Shown here: positions 8,050 through 16,480 of the stretch, in pieces
Numbering within the stretch: position 1 is the first letter of the stretch
How the letters are laid out: each line of letters starts with the position of its first letter
Assembly: GCA_963778025.1 (NCBI GenBank)
Contig: CAVZTA010000005.1
Coordinates: 62,001-126,000, forward strand
Direction: 5' to 3'
DNA: 64,000 nucleotides
Source: CAVZTA01 sp963778025
GTDB lineage: Bacteria; Chloroflexota; Limnocylindria; Limnocylindrales; CSP1-4
Notes under the pieces: model-generated
Seen by the model: the letters and a program-made list of their open reading frames with translations, nothing else
Told to the model about the DNA's origin: nothing
Database searches by the model: none
Made by a program: the position numbers and the translations under genes

Positions 8050-9132
8050 TTACGGGGCGTAGCGGCCGAACTTCGACGAGGCCGCGTCCGCAGGGTGGAA
8101 CCCACTGCATGCGGTCGTGGAGTCGAACGTCGGGTGCACCCAGGTCACGTCGCGGGACGTGATCGGCCGCGTCGTGAGGTTCGTCGCGGTCACGGACTTC
8201 GCATAGCCCCACACGCCCAGGTAGGCGGATCCATTCGTCGATCCGGTCAGGTGATTCGCGACGTAGGCGGCCCGGTAGGTCGCCGTGCCGCCCGCCTGCG
8301 AGCCGACGAGGTTCCGCCACAGCGTCGTGTGATGCGTCCCGTAGCCCAGCACCACGCCGGCCGCGCCGCGGACCATCGTGTTGTAACGGACGATCACGTA
8401 CGCCGCGCCGGTCGACGAGTTCGGCCCGGCGAGCTTGATGTGCCCGCCGTTCTCCGCGTTGAAGAAGATGTTCCGCTCGATCAGGCCCGGCCCCGACGAG
8501 AGGCCCGGATAGACGTAGATGTTGTGATCCTGCATCGGACCATCGCCCGTCGCGTCGTTGTCGTGGATGCAGTTGCCGGCGATCACCCAGTGCTTGGGCT
8601 GCCCGTACGTCGACGACCCGATGACCATCACGTTCGAGACGCCGTTCGTGCCCGAGACCTCCGAGTCGCGGAACTGCCAGCCCACGCCACCATCGAACTT
8701 GACCAGGAACTCCTTGCGCCCCAGCGACGAGTCCCGGACCACGTTGATGCGCCGGATGATCCAGTAGTCCGCGCCCTTGAACTGGAGGATGCCCTTCACG
8801 GTGACCCGCTCGCCGTCGTATGCCTCGAGCCGGATCGGCCGGGTGGACGTGCCTTTCACGGCGCCCCAGCCGACGACCTCCTGGTAGGTGCCGGCGCGCA
8901 CCACGATCCGGTCACCGGCGCGCGCCCGGCGCACCGCCCACTCGATCGACCGCCACGGGGTGTCGATGCTGTTCGGCGGGGTCGACCAGCCATCGTCCGC
9001 GAAGTCGCGCCCGTTCGTGGCGACGTACAGCGTGCGTCCCGTCTCGGCAGCGGCGGCCGGAGCGACCCCGGCGATCGCCGCAAGCACGAGCGCGGCCAGG
9101 ACCAGGAGCGCGAGACGACGGACGGTTCCCAT
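8050..9132 (-). CDS. secreted right-handed parallel beta-helix protein
   Basis: A 360-residue protein with a signal peptide (cleavage near APAAAAE, about residue 28). It then has a DUF1565/pectate-lyase-like entry segment (GRTLYVATNGRDFADDGW, then PWRSIEWAVRRARAGDRIVV and RAGTYQE). Short-period repeats follow with the Asn/His-rich turns typical of beta-helix rungs, such as WVIAGNCIHDNDATGDGP and IVRYNTMVRGAAGVVLGYG. The family includes polysaccharide lyases and surface-binding proteins; no catalytic residues are clear enough to choose. The ATG at 9132 has a -10 box TACGCT (9145-9140) seven bases upstream, which fits a leaderless mRNA. Confidence 0.75.
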   Translation of the reverse strand: MGTVRRLALLVLAALVLAAIAGVAPAAAAETGRTLYVATNGRDFADDGWSTPPNSIDTPWRSIEWAVRRARAGDRIVVRAGTYQEVVGWGAVKGTSTRPIRLEAYDGERVTVKGILQFKGADYWIIRRINVVRDSSLGRKEFLVKFDGGVGWQFRDSEVSGTNGVSNVMVIGSSTYGQPKHWVIAGNCIHDNDATGDGPMQDHNIYVYPGLSSGPGLIERNIFFNAENGGHIKLAGPNSSTGAAYVIVRYNTMVRGAAGVVLGYGTHHTTLWRNLVGSQAGGTATYRAAYVANHLTGSTNGSAYLGVWGYAKSVTATNLTTRPITSRDVTWVHPTFDSTTACSGFHPADAASSKFGRYAP

Positions 9133-9194
9133 GTGCCCGAGCGTAGGCGGCGGGATGGGCCCGGCGCTGTAGCCCGTTCGTGCATCCTTGACCC

Positions 9195-9815
9195 ATGCCT
9201 TCCCGCCGTGACGACGCCGAGCAGGTCCACCCCGAGACCCTCGCGGACTGGCGCGCCTGGCTCGACGCGAACCATGCCCGCCCCGACGGCGTCTGGCTCG
9301 TCTCATGGAAGCCCGCGACCGGCCGGCCGTTCGTCCCGTACGAGCAGGTCGTCGAGGAGGCGCTGTGCTACGGCTGGATCGACAGCTCCGGCCGCACGCT
9401 CGACGAGGAGCGCTCGGCGCTGTGGATGGCGCCCCGGAAGCGGGGCAGTGGCTGGGCCCGGTCGAACAAGGAACGGATCGTCCGGCTCGAGGCGGAGGGG
9501 CGGATGACCGACGCCGGGCGCGCGCTCATCGAGGCCGCCAAGGCCGACGGCTCGTGGACGCTGCTCGACAGCGTCGAGGCGGGTGAGGTGCCTGACGATC
9601 TCGCCCGGGCGTTCGAGGCGTACCCCGGGTCACGAGCGACGTGGGACGGCTTCCCGAAGTCGGTGCGGCGGATGCACCTCGAGTGGCTCGTCCAGGCGAA
9701 GACGGACGCGACGCGCGCCAAGCGGCGCACGGAGATCGTGGAGAAGGCCGCCCGCGGCGAGCGGGCGAACGAATGGGTCCCGAAGAGCGAGCGACCGCCT
9801 GCAGCGGCGTCCTGA
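9195..9815 (+). CDS. YdeI/OmpD-associated family protein
   Basis: A 206-residue cytoplasmic protein. The N-terminus has the family pattern W..WL..NH....GVWLV followed by YEQVVEEALCYGWIDS and WMAPRKRGSGWARSNKERI. The C-terminal part (FEAYPGSRATWDGFPKSVRR, ending with KAARGERANEWVP) is the helical OmpD-associated segment. E. coli YdeI has been linked to peptide and polymyxin resistance; the biochemical role of the family is unknown. It stands alone between divergent and convergent neighbours. Confidence 0.8.
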   Translation: MPSRRDDAEQVHPETLADWRAWLDANHARPDGVWLVSWKPATGRPFVPYEQVVEEALCYGWIDSSGRTLDEERSALWMAPRKRGSGWARSNKERIVRLEAEGRMTDAGRALIEAAKADGSWTLLDSVEAGEVPDDLARAFEAYPGSRATWDGFPKSVRRMHLEWLVQAKTDATRAKRRTEIVEKAARGERANEWVPKSERPPAAAS

Positions 9816-9857
9816 GCGACCGACATCGGCGACGGAGGGACGCCGCGAACAGAGCGA

Positions 9858-9896
9858 CGGGCGGCGCGCCGTCGGGGGGATCCGGCGCGCCGCCCG
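9858..9896. terminator. 14-bp GC hairpin between convergent genes
   Basis: CGGGCGGCGCGCCG (9858-9871) and its exact complement at 9883-9896 with an 11-base loop. It lies between the YdeI-like gene and the 3' end of the amidohydrolase. It is very stable and has no T-tract; a candidate bidirectional terminator. Confidence 0.6.
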
Positions 9897-9916
9897 GGCT
9901 CGAGGTCCGTATGCGC

Positions 9917-11317
9917 CTACACGGCCGCCTTCACGGGCAGCCATCCCGGTTCGGGGTCCTGGAACGTGGACACGAGGTAGTCGCGCGACGCCTCGACGTC
10001 CCGCCGCGGGCCGCTCAGCTCGGCGACGAGCTTGCCATCCCGCTTGAGGATCCGGCCGTCGACCATCACGGTGTCGACGTTCGAGATGTCGGCGGCGCAC
10101 ACGACCGCGGCCACCGGGTCGATGACCGGCGCGACGTTCGGTGCCTTGGTGTCGATGATCACCAGGTCGGCCTTCTTGCCCGGCGTGATCGACCCCGTCC
10201 GGTCGGCGATGCCGGCGACCTTGGCGCCGTCCAGGGTCGCCCACCGGAGCACCTGGCGGGAGGTGATCAGGTTCGTGGTGTCGTTCGGATCGTTCTCATC
10301 CGCGTCCCACGCCGCCTGATGGCGCCGGCCACGCTCGGACGCGAAGATCGCGTGCATCTGGGTGAACTGGTCGGACGATGCGGTGGTGGCCACGTCCGAG
10401 CTGAGGCCCACGGGGATGCCCAGGTCCTCGGCCGTCTGGGCGGGCGCCCAGCCGTGGCCCATCTGCATCTCGATCTGGGGCGCGAGCGAGACGTTGCCGC
10501 CCGAGTCCTTCACCAGCTGCCACTCGTCGTCGAGCAGATGGGACGAGTGGATGTACGTCGTGTTCGGGAAGAGCAACCCCAGCTCCTGGAGCCGGCGAAG
10601 CTGCATCTTCGTGTAGCCGAAACGATCCATCGCGACGTGGACGGTGATGTTGATGCCCAGCTCGCGCGCGAGCTCCCACTCGTAGCGGACCACGTCCTCC
10701 TTGCAGAAGTTCGTGCCGCGCGTGGCGAGCGCCATCGTGATCAGGCCCTGGTCGTCGCTCAGGACCTTGCGGATGCGGTGTGCCTCGTCGCCGTCGATGC
10801 GCTCGACGGATCCGGCCCAGTCGGGGCCGAACCACCACGCCTGGATCGACGTGTTCGGGAAGCCGAACGCGAACACGGACCGGATGCCGGCGTCCTGGAG
10901 GCCCTCGACCGCGGCATCGGCGTGGTCGGGCGAGTTCATGATGTGCGACCAGTCGACGAGCGTCGTGATGCCCGCGTTCGCGCACTCGATCGCGCCCCAG
11001 CGGTTGGCGGCGAGGACGTCGTCGGGGCGGTAGTTCGGGGCGAACTTGTCGAGGATCGCGCCGAAGTACGCACCCAGCGTGTAGTCGGGCGCACTCGTCC
11101 GGATCGACGTCTCCCAGGTGTGTCGATGGGTGTCGATGAAGCCCGGGATGACGATGTCGCCCGCGGCGTCGATGACGTTCGCGTCGGCTGCCTGCAGGTT
11201 CGGCCCCACCGCCGCGATGCGATCGTCCTCGACGAGGATGTCGGCTCGCGGCAGCTCCCCCAGCTCGGGGTCCTGCGTGAGCACGATCGCGTCCTTGATC
11301 AGGGTCCGGTCCGTCAC
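9917..11317 (-). CDS. amidohydrolase, TRZ/ATZ (AtzB/cytosine-deaminase-like) family
   Basis: A 466-residue metal-dependent hydrolase of the amidohydrolase superfamily. Metal and catalytic residues are His64 and His66 (DTHRH), His227 (ITVHVAMD), His257/His260 (YIHSSHLL) and Asp308 (GLSSDVATTAS), the mononuclear deaminase or chlorohydrolase pattern. N- and C-terminal beta-sandwich segments flank the barrel (DAIVLTQDPELGE and ITPGKKADLVIID). It is the last gene of the operon that begins at 15679, separated from its upstream neighbour by 58 bp. The substrate is unknown; the operon context suggests hydrolytic release of an amine or amide from a nitrogenous compound. Confidence 0.85.
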   Translation of the reverse strand: MTDRTLIKDAIVLTQDPELGELPRADILVEDDRIAAVGPNLQAADANVIDAAGDIVIPGFIDTHRHTWETSIRTSAPDYTLGAYFGAILDKFAPNYRPDDVLAANRWGAIECANAGITTLVDWSHIMNSPDHADAAVEGLQDAGIRSVFAFGFPNTSIQAWWFGPDWAGSVERIDGDEAHRIRKVLSDDQGLITMALATRGTNFCKEDVVRYEWELARELGINITVHVAMDRFGYTKMQLRRLQELGLLFPNTTYIHSSHLLDDEWQLVKDSGGNVSLAPQIEMQMGHGWAPAQTAEDLGIPVGLSSDVATTASSDQFTQMHAIFASERGRRHQAAWDADENDPNDTTNLITSRQVLRWATLDGAKVAGIADRTGSITPGKKADLVIIDTKAPNVAPVIDPVAAVVCAADISNVDTVMVDGRILKRDGKLVAELSGPRRDVEASRDYLVSTFQDPEPGWLPVKAAV

Positions 11318-11375
11318 GTGTCGCTCCTCTCCTTGGCACCTGCTCTGCCTGGCGTCACATCAAGTCGGTTCCGGG

Positions 11376-12299
11376 TCAGCGTCCCTCCCCTCCTCCGCCC
11401 GTCGCGGCGACCGGTGCGCCCGCCCGGCGGCGCAGATGGACGGCGACGGTCGAGAAGTCCCGATCGGCGCCGACCTCGGTCGACGCCTCGTGCATGAGGG
11501 CGAGGTTGGTGACACTCTGCGGCACGGCCGTCCCGACCTCGTCCGCCAGACCGGTGATGAGCCGCAGATCCTTCTCGGCGAGCTCGAGCGCGAACGCCAC
11601 GGGCGTCGCGTCCGGGTCGACGAAGGCGGTCCGCTTGTAGCCCACGTACGGGGCGCCGACGGCGCTGGTCGCGAAGACGTCGTACGCGAGTGCCCGGTCG
11701 ATGCCGGCCTTCTCGGCGAGGACGAGCGCCTCGGCGAGCGCGTTGTTGAGGCCGAAGATCACCGCGTTCACCGCCAGCTTCATCGCCGCGCCACTGCCCA
11801 GCGGCCCCATGTGCACGATCCGCTTGGCGAGCGACTCGAGGGCCGGCCGCGCCCGCTCCAGGTCCTCGGCCGATCCACCGACCATCAGCGTGAGCTCGCC
11901 CGCCTCGGCAAGGCCGACGCTCCCCGACACCGGCGAATCGAGGATCCCCGCCCCGCGCTCGCGGGCGAGCGGCTCGAGCGCCCGGATCGTGGACGGCGGC
12001 ACGGTGCTGAGATCGACCAGCACGCCGCCCGCGTGCGCCCCCGCGAGGACGCCATCCGGGCCTTCGTAGATCGCCGTCACGGCGGGGCCGTCGGCGACCA
12101 TCGACAACGTGACGTCGGTGTTCGCCGCGACCTCCGCGGCGTTGCCGGCGACCCGCACGCCGGCGCCCAGCTGGCCGGCGAGCGCATAGCACCGCTCGAG
12201 CGTCCGGTTCCAGAGGAGCACCTCGTGACCGTCACGAGCCAGCGCCCGGGCGAACGCCGAGCCCATCCGCCCGGTGCCGAGCACGCCGACCCGTGTCAC
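11376..12299 (-). CDS. NAD(P)-dependent 3-hydroxyisobutyrate-dehydrogenase-like protein
   Basis: A 307-residue beta-hydroxyacid dehydrogenase. The nucleotide-binding motif VGVLGTGRMGSAFARAL is at residues 4-20, the substrate-binding motif DSPVSGSVGLAEAGELTLMV at about 120, and the catalytic lysine sits in GSGAAMKLAVNAVIFGLNNA. The GTG start at 12299 follows the stop of the E1 beta gene by one base, so the two genes are cotranscribed and probably coupled. The family oxidises 3-hydroxyisobutyrate, tartronate semialdehyde and similar acids; here it probably handles a 3-hydroxy acid in the same degradation route. Confidence 0.85.
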   Translation of the reverse strand: MTRVGVLGTGRMGSAFARALARDGHEVLLWNRTLERCYALAGQLGAGVRVAGNAAEVAANTDVTLSMVADGPAVTAIYEGPDGVLAGAHAGGVLVDLSTVPPSTIRALEPLARERGAGILDSPVSGSVGLAEAGELTLMVGGSAEDLERARPALESLAKRIVHMGPLGSGAAMKLAVNAVIFGLNNALAEALVLAEKAGIDRALAYDVFATSAVGAPYVGYKRTAFVDPDATPVAFALELAEKDLRLITGLADEVGTAVPQSVTNLALMHEASTEVGADRDFSTVAVHLRRRAGAPVAATGGGGEGR

Positions 12300-12300
12300 G

Positions 12301-13287
12301 TCAGCGCGCCTCCTCGAGCTTCCGCCGCACCGTGTCCGCGATCCGGTCGACGGACGGCATCGCCAGATCCTCGAGCGCGGGCGCTGACGCCAGCGGCACA
12401 TGCGGGGTCGTGATGCGCACGAGCGGCGCGTCGAGCGACCAGAAGCCCTCGTCGGCCACGATCGACACGATCTCGGCGCCCCAGCCACACAGGCGCGGGT
12501 TCTCCTCGACGGTGAACAGGCGGGCCGTCTTCGCGACCGACGCGAGGATGGCGGCCACGTCGAGGGGGACGAGCGTGCGCAGGTCGATGACCTCCGCCGA
12601 GATCCCGTGGTCGGCGGCCAGGCGTTCCGCGGCCTCGGCGGCGCGCGGGACCATGCCCGCCAGCGCCACGATCGTGCAGTCGGTGCCCTCGCGGACGATG
12701 CGCGCACGGCCCAGCGGCTCGACGTGCTCCCCGTCCGGCACCTCGCCCTTGGTCGCGAACAGCGACTTGTGCTCGCAGACGATGACCGGGTCCGGATCGC
12801 GGATCGCAGCCGCCATCAGGCCGTGCATGTCGGCGGGCGTCGCGGGCGCGACGACCTTGAGGCCCGGGATGGCCATCGCCCAGTTCTCGATGCTCTGGCT
12901 GTGCTGGGCGCCGAAGCGCAGCCCGCCGCCGTTCGCGGTGCGGATGACGAGCGGCAGCGCGACCTGGCCGTCGGTCATGAACCGGGTCTTGGCGATCTGG
13001 TTGGCGACCATGTCCCACGTGACGGCGAAGAAGTCGCTGAACATCAGCTCGGCGATGGGGCGCAGGCCGGTCATCGCGGCACCCATCGCCGCGCCGACGA
13101 TCGCCTGCTCGCTGATCGGCGTGTCGCGCACGCGATCCGGACCGAACCGGTCCAGCAGCCCTTCCGTGAGCTTGAACACGCCCCCGGCCGCGCCGACGTC
13201 CTCGCCGATCAGGACCACGCTGGCGTCGCGCTCCATCTCCTGCGCGATGCCCGACGCGATCGCTCCCCGATAGGTCGTCTCGGTCAT
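12301..13287 (-). CDS. 2-oxoacid dehydrogenase E1 component, beta subunit
   Basis: A 328-residue transketolase-like subunit. Features typical of PDH/acetoin/branched-chain E1 beta are VVLIGEDVGAAGGVF near the N-terminus, DTPISEQAIVGAAMGAA, RTANGGGLRFGAQHSQSIEN, and the C-terminal transketolase domain with EVIDLRTLVPLD and FTVEENPRLCGWGAEIV. Its ATG overlaps the stop of the alpha gene by 4 bp (ATGA), as expected for subunits made in equal amounts. It pairs with the alpha subunit as an alpha2beta2 thiamine-diphosphate enzyme. No E2 or E3 gene lies in this window. Confidence 0.92.
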   Translation of the reverse strand: MTETTYRGAIASGIAQEMERDASVVLIGEDVGAAGGVFKLTEGLLDRFGPDRVRDTPISEQAIVGAAMGAAMTGLRPIAELMFSDFFAVTWDMVANQIAKTRFMTDGQVALPLVIRTANGGGLRFGAQHSQSIENWAMAIPGLKVVAPATPADMHGLMAAAIRDPDPVIVCEHKSLFATKGEVPDGEHVEPLGRARIVREGTDCTIVALAGMVPRAAEAAERLAADHGISAEVIDLRTLVPLDVAAILASVAKTARLFTVEENPRLCGWGAEIVSIVADEGFWSLDAPLVRITTPHVPLASAPALEDLAMPSVDRIADTVRRKLEEAR

Positions 13288-14369
13288 GGTTTGACGGGAC
13301 CCTCCGAAGGCCGAGGCGACGCTCCTGCTAGCCATCGGCCTGAGGATTCGCTCCGCCACGCCGAGCCGCCATCCGCCCAGAGCTGCGTCTCGAGCACCTC
13401 GGCCGACGGCTCCGGAGCCGCCTTCGCCTCGGCCTCGCCCGCGGCCACGAGCGCCTTCGCCGCCTCGTCGATCGCGTCGAGCTCGCCGCCGTCCACGCCG
13501 TCCTCGATGAGCCGGGCGCGCAGCGCGGGGATCGGGTCGCGCGCCTTCCAGGCGGCGACCTCGTCGTCCGGCCGGTACTTGCCGGGATCGGCGCGCGAGT
13601 GACCGCCGTGGCGGTACGTGAGGGCCTCGATGAGCGACGGGCCATCGCCGCCGCGCGCCCGCGCGAGCGCATCGATCGCGACCGCGTACACGGCGTCGGC
13701 GTCGTTGCCGTCGACGACGATCGGCTCCAGGCCGTACGCGCTCGCCCGGTCGGCGGCCGGCCGCGCGACCGCGGTCACCGCCCCGATCGCCGTGTACTCC
13801 ATGTACTGGTTGTTCTCGCACACGAAGACCACCGGCGCCTTCCACACGGCGGCCAGGTTGAGCGCCTCGTGGAACGCGCCGATGTTGGTCGTCCCGTCGC
13901 CGAAGAAGCAGACGGCGACCTGGCCCGACTTCCGGTACTGCGCGGACCACGCCGCGCCCAGCGCGATCGGCAGATGGGCGCCCACGATGGCGTACGAGCC
14001 CATCATGTGGTGGGCGACGTCGGTGATGTGCATCGAGCCGCCCTTGCCGCCCAGGAGGCCGCTCGCTCGCCCGAACAGCTCGGCATAGAGCGGGCCCATC
14101 GCGGTGCCGCGCGCCAGCGCGTGGTTGTGGCCGCGGTACGTCGCGAACGTGTAGTCGTCGTCGCGCATCGCCACCGCGAACCCCGCGGCGACCGCCTCCT
14201 GGCCCACGCCCAGATGCGTCGTCCCGCGCACGAGCCCCTCGAAGAACAGCTCCTGCGCGCGCGTCTCGAACAGCCGGCACTCCACCATCGTCCGGTACAG
14301 CCGGAGGCGGGTCGTCTGGTCGGGCGCCGCGTCAGCGGCGGGTGTCGGAGCGCGATGCGTGGTCGCCAT
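13284..14369 (-). CDS. 2-oxoacid dehydrogenase E1 component, alpha subunit
   Basis: A 361-residue thiamine-diphosphate-binding subunit. The ThDP motif runs from GDG at residues 157-159 (FFGDGTTNIGAFHEALN) to ENN at about 185-187. Earlier family motifs are HLGVGQEAVAAG and GSMHITD. YRHGGHSRADPGKYR carries the phosphorylation-loop-like region. The start ATG is 2 bp after the stop of the M24 gene. Acetoin, pyruvate and branched-chain 2-oxoacid enzymes look alike here, so the substrate is open. The C-terminal 20 residues are poorly conserved. Confidence 0.92.
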   Translation of the reverse strand: MATTHRAPTPAADAAPDQTTRLRLYRTMVECRLFETRAQELFFEGLVRGTTHLGVGQEAVAAGFAVAMRDDDYTFATYRGHNHALARGTAMGPLYAELFGRASGLLGGKGGSMHITDVAHHMMGSYAIVGAHLPIALGAAWSAQYRKSGQVAVCFFGDGTTNIGAFHEALNLAAVWKAPVVFVCENNQYMEYTAIGAVTAVARPAADRASAYGLEPIVVDGNDADAVYAVAIDALARARGGDGPSLIEALTYRHGGHSRADPGKYRPDDEVAAWKARDPIPALRARLIEDGVDGGELDAIDEAAKALVAAGEAEAKAAPEPSAEVLETQLWADGGSAWRSESSGRWLAGASPRPSEGPVKP

Positions 14370-14371
14370 CG

Positions 14372-15679
14372 TCAGTACGCGTTGGCCACGAACAGCTCGG
14401 CGGACGGGAACTTCGTGATGACCCGCGGGCCGTCGCGCGTGACCACGACCTCCTCCTCGATACGCGCCGCCGAGTAGCCGTCCTTCGCCGGGCAGTACGT
14501 CTCGAGGGCGATGACCATGCCTTCCTTCAGCTCCACCGGATGCTCCAGCGAGTTCAAGCGCGAGATGATCGGCCGCTCGTGCAGGAACAGCCCGACCGAG
14601 TGCCCGAACTGCAGCCCGAAGCACTCCATCTCGTTCGCGAACCCGAACTCCTCGGCCGTCGGCCAGACCTTGGCCACCTGATCCGTGCCGACACCCGGTC
14701 GCATGAGCTCGATGGACGCGTCGATCCATTCGCGCGCCTTCTTGTACGCGTCGCGCTGCGCGTCGCTCGCGGTGCCCACCACGAACGTCCGGTAGTAGCA
14801 GGTCTTGTAGCCGACGAACGTGTGGATGATGTCGAAGAACGCCTGATCGCCGGGCCGGATGAGCCGGTCACTGAAGACATGCGGATGGGGCGAGCAGCGC
14901 TCGCCGGATACGGCGTTGATGTTGTCGACATGCTCGGAGCCCATCTCGAACAGGCGATGGGTCACGTTCGCGACGAGCTCCGACTCGCGGATGCCGGGCT
15001 TCAGCTGCTCCGCGATCAGCTGATAGGCGCCGTCGACCATCGCGCACGCCGTGTTCAGCAGGATGATCTCGTCGATCGACTTCACCTCGCGCGCGTCGAG
15101 CATCACCTGCTGCGCGTCGCGGACGGTGACGCCCTCGGCGGCGAGAGCGGCGAGCATCGGCGGCTCCACGAGGTCCACGCCGAGCGGCATGTCGGCGACG
15201 CCCTCGGCCCGGAGGAGCGACGCGATCTCCTTCGCCGCACCCGCGAACAGGCCGGCGTCCGGAGCGACGGCACCCCGCAGGCCGATCATCCCCGCGTGCA
15301 CGTTCTCGGGGCGCATCCATGGTGCGAACAGGCGGTGGTGCTTGGCCGCCGAGCCGAAGTCCCAGATGTGCGGATCGCCGCCGCGCGTCAGGAGCGCGTA
15401 GCGGGTCATCTTGTCGCGCGCCCACTCGCCGATGTGGGTGCTGGTGACATAGCGGATGTTGTTGAAGTCGAACAGCAGGACCGCGCCCAGGTCCGATGCG
15501 GCCAGCGCGGCGCGAGCGCGACCCAGGCGGTAGGTGCGCAGCCGGTCGACGTCCCAGCGCTCCTCCCAGTCGACGTTCAGCGAGCCCGGTGACGGGATCG
15601 GCCGGTCGGCGCGGACGATGGGCGCGTCGGCGGCCTGCCCGTCGGCGGACGAAGCGGACCCAGGCAACACGGCGGTCAC
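14372..15679 (-). CDS. M24 (Xaa-Pro peptidase / creatinase-like) family protein
   Basis: A 435-residue pita-bread-fold protein with an N-terminal creatinase-type domain and a C-terminal M24 domain. Expected metal ligands are Asp283, His361 (GHSVGLFLHE), Glu394 and Glu410. The position of the second aspartate is Cys294 (YKTCYYRTF), so the dinuclear site looks incomplete, as in creatinase-type, non-peptidase members of the fold. I chose the GTG at 15679 because AGGAGG stands seven bases ahead of it. It is the first gene of a five-gene operon with a recognisable promoter. The role is probably hydrolysis of a small nitrogenous substrate and not general peptide turnover. Confidence 0.8.
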   Translation of the reverse strand: MTAVLPGSASSADGQAADAPIVRADRPIPSPGSLNVDWEERWDVDRLRTYRLGRARAALAASDLGAVLLFDFNNIRYVTSTHIGEWARDKMTRYALLTRGGDPHIWDFGSAAKHHRLFAPWMRPENVHAGMIGLRGAVAPDAGLFAGAAKEIASLLRAEGVADMPLGVDLVEPPMLAALAAEGVTVRDAQQVMLDAREVKSIDEIILLNTACAMVDGAYQLIAEQLKPGIRESELVANVTHRLFEMGSEHVDNINAVSGERCSPHPHVFSDRLIRPGDQAFFDIIHTFVGYKTCYYRTFVVGTASDAQRDAYKKAREWIDASIELMRPGVGTDQVAKVWPTAEEFGFANEMECFGLQFGHSVGLFLHERPIISRLNSLEHPVELKEGMVIALETYCPAKDGYSAARIEEEVVVTRDGPRVITKFPSAELFVANAY

Positions 15680-15733
15680 GACGGCCTCCTGGCGACTTCC
15701 GGAAGGGGGTTCGCGGGATGGCGCAGCGGGGAC

Positions 15734-15783
15734 GCGTTCAACAGGAGTGATGGCAATGTAGAGTCGCATTGAACGCCGGTCAA
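15734..15783 (-). promoter_or_regulatory. promoter and operator of the M24-E1-amidohydrolase operon
   Basis: On the minus strand a -35 TTGACC (15783-15778) and -10 TACATT (15760-15755) are 17 bp apart. An inverted repeat GCGTTCAA (15734-15741) / TTGAACGC (15769-15776) brackets the -10, and a smaller one, CAATG (15754-15758) / CATTG (15767-15771), lies inside it. A dimeric regulator bound here would block the promoter. The divergent XRE-cupin gene next door is the obvious candidate, probably also controlling itself. Confidence 0.6.
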
Positions 15784-15814
15784 GGTCGACCGAGCAGCCT
15801 CGACCAGCTGGAGG

Positions 15815-16480
15815 ATGACGAGGCCGATGGCGCGAGCCCGGGCGCTCCGACGCGATGGCGCGGCCCATCCGCGCATGGGCGAGCGGCTGCGGGCGGCACG
15901 CCAGGCGCGCGCACTCAGCCTGCGCGATCTCGCCGAGCGGGTCGGCGTCTCCGCCAGCCTCATCTCCCAGATCGAGACGGGACGCGCTCGGCCGTCGGTG
16001 AACACGCTCTACGCGCTCGCGGCGGAGCTCGAGGTCTCGCTCGACGACCTGGCATTCGACGACGCGGAGCGGCCGATCCCCGCGATCGTCCCGGTCCCCA
16101 CGGCCGGTGGCGCGGTCGTCGTTCGTGGCGAACCCGTCCAGCGCGCCGCCGACCGCCAGCGCCTCCGCCTCGCGAGCGGCGTGGTCTGGGAGCGCCTGAC
16201 GACCGTCTCGGAGCCGGACACCGAGTTCCTGTACGTGACCTACGAGGTCGGCGGCGCCTCCAGCCCCGAGCATGAGTTCCAGCGCCACGGCGGCCGCGAG
16301 TGGGGCTATGTCCTGGAGGGTCGGCTGACGATCCAGGTCGGCTTCGAGGAGCGCGAGCTCGGCCCCGGCGACGCCATCGCCCTCGACTCCACGACGCCGC
16401 ACCGGCTGGTCAATCGCGGCGACGTCCCGGTCCACGCGGTGTGGTTCGTGCTGGGCCGCCGCTCGATGCAGGGACGCTGA
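15815..16480 (+). CDS. XRE-family transcriptional regulator with C-terminal cupin domain
   Basis: A 221-residue regulator. The N-terminal helix-turn-helix (MGERLRAARQARALSLRDLA, then VGVSASLISQIETGRARPS and LYALAAEL) is at about residues 21-75. A cupin sensor domain follows, with EFQRHGGREWGYVLEGRLTI and LGPGDAIALDSTTPHRLVNR at about 145-200. PuuR-like members sense small ligands and repress neighbouring catabolic genes. It is divergent from the M24/E1 operon and overlaps the next gene by one base (TGATG). A second in-frame ATG at 15827 is an equally possible start. Confidence 0.88.
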   Translation: MTRPMARARALRRDGAAHPRMGERLRAARQARALSLRDLAERVGVSASLISQIETGRARPSVNTLYALAAELEVSLDDLAFDDAERPIPAIVPVPTAGGAVVVRGEPVQRAADRQRLRLASGVVWERLTTVSEPDTEFLYVTYEVGGASSPEHEFQRHGGREWGYVLEGRLTIQVGFEERELGPGDAIALDSTTPHRLVNRGDVPVHAVWFVLGRRSMQGR

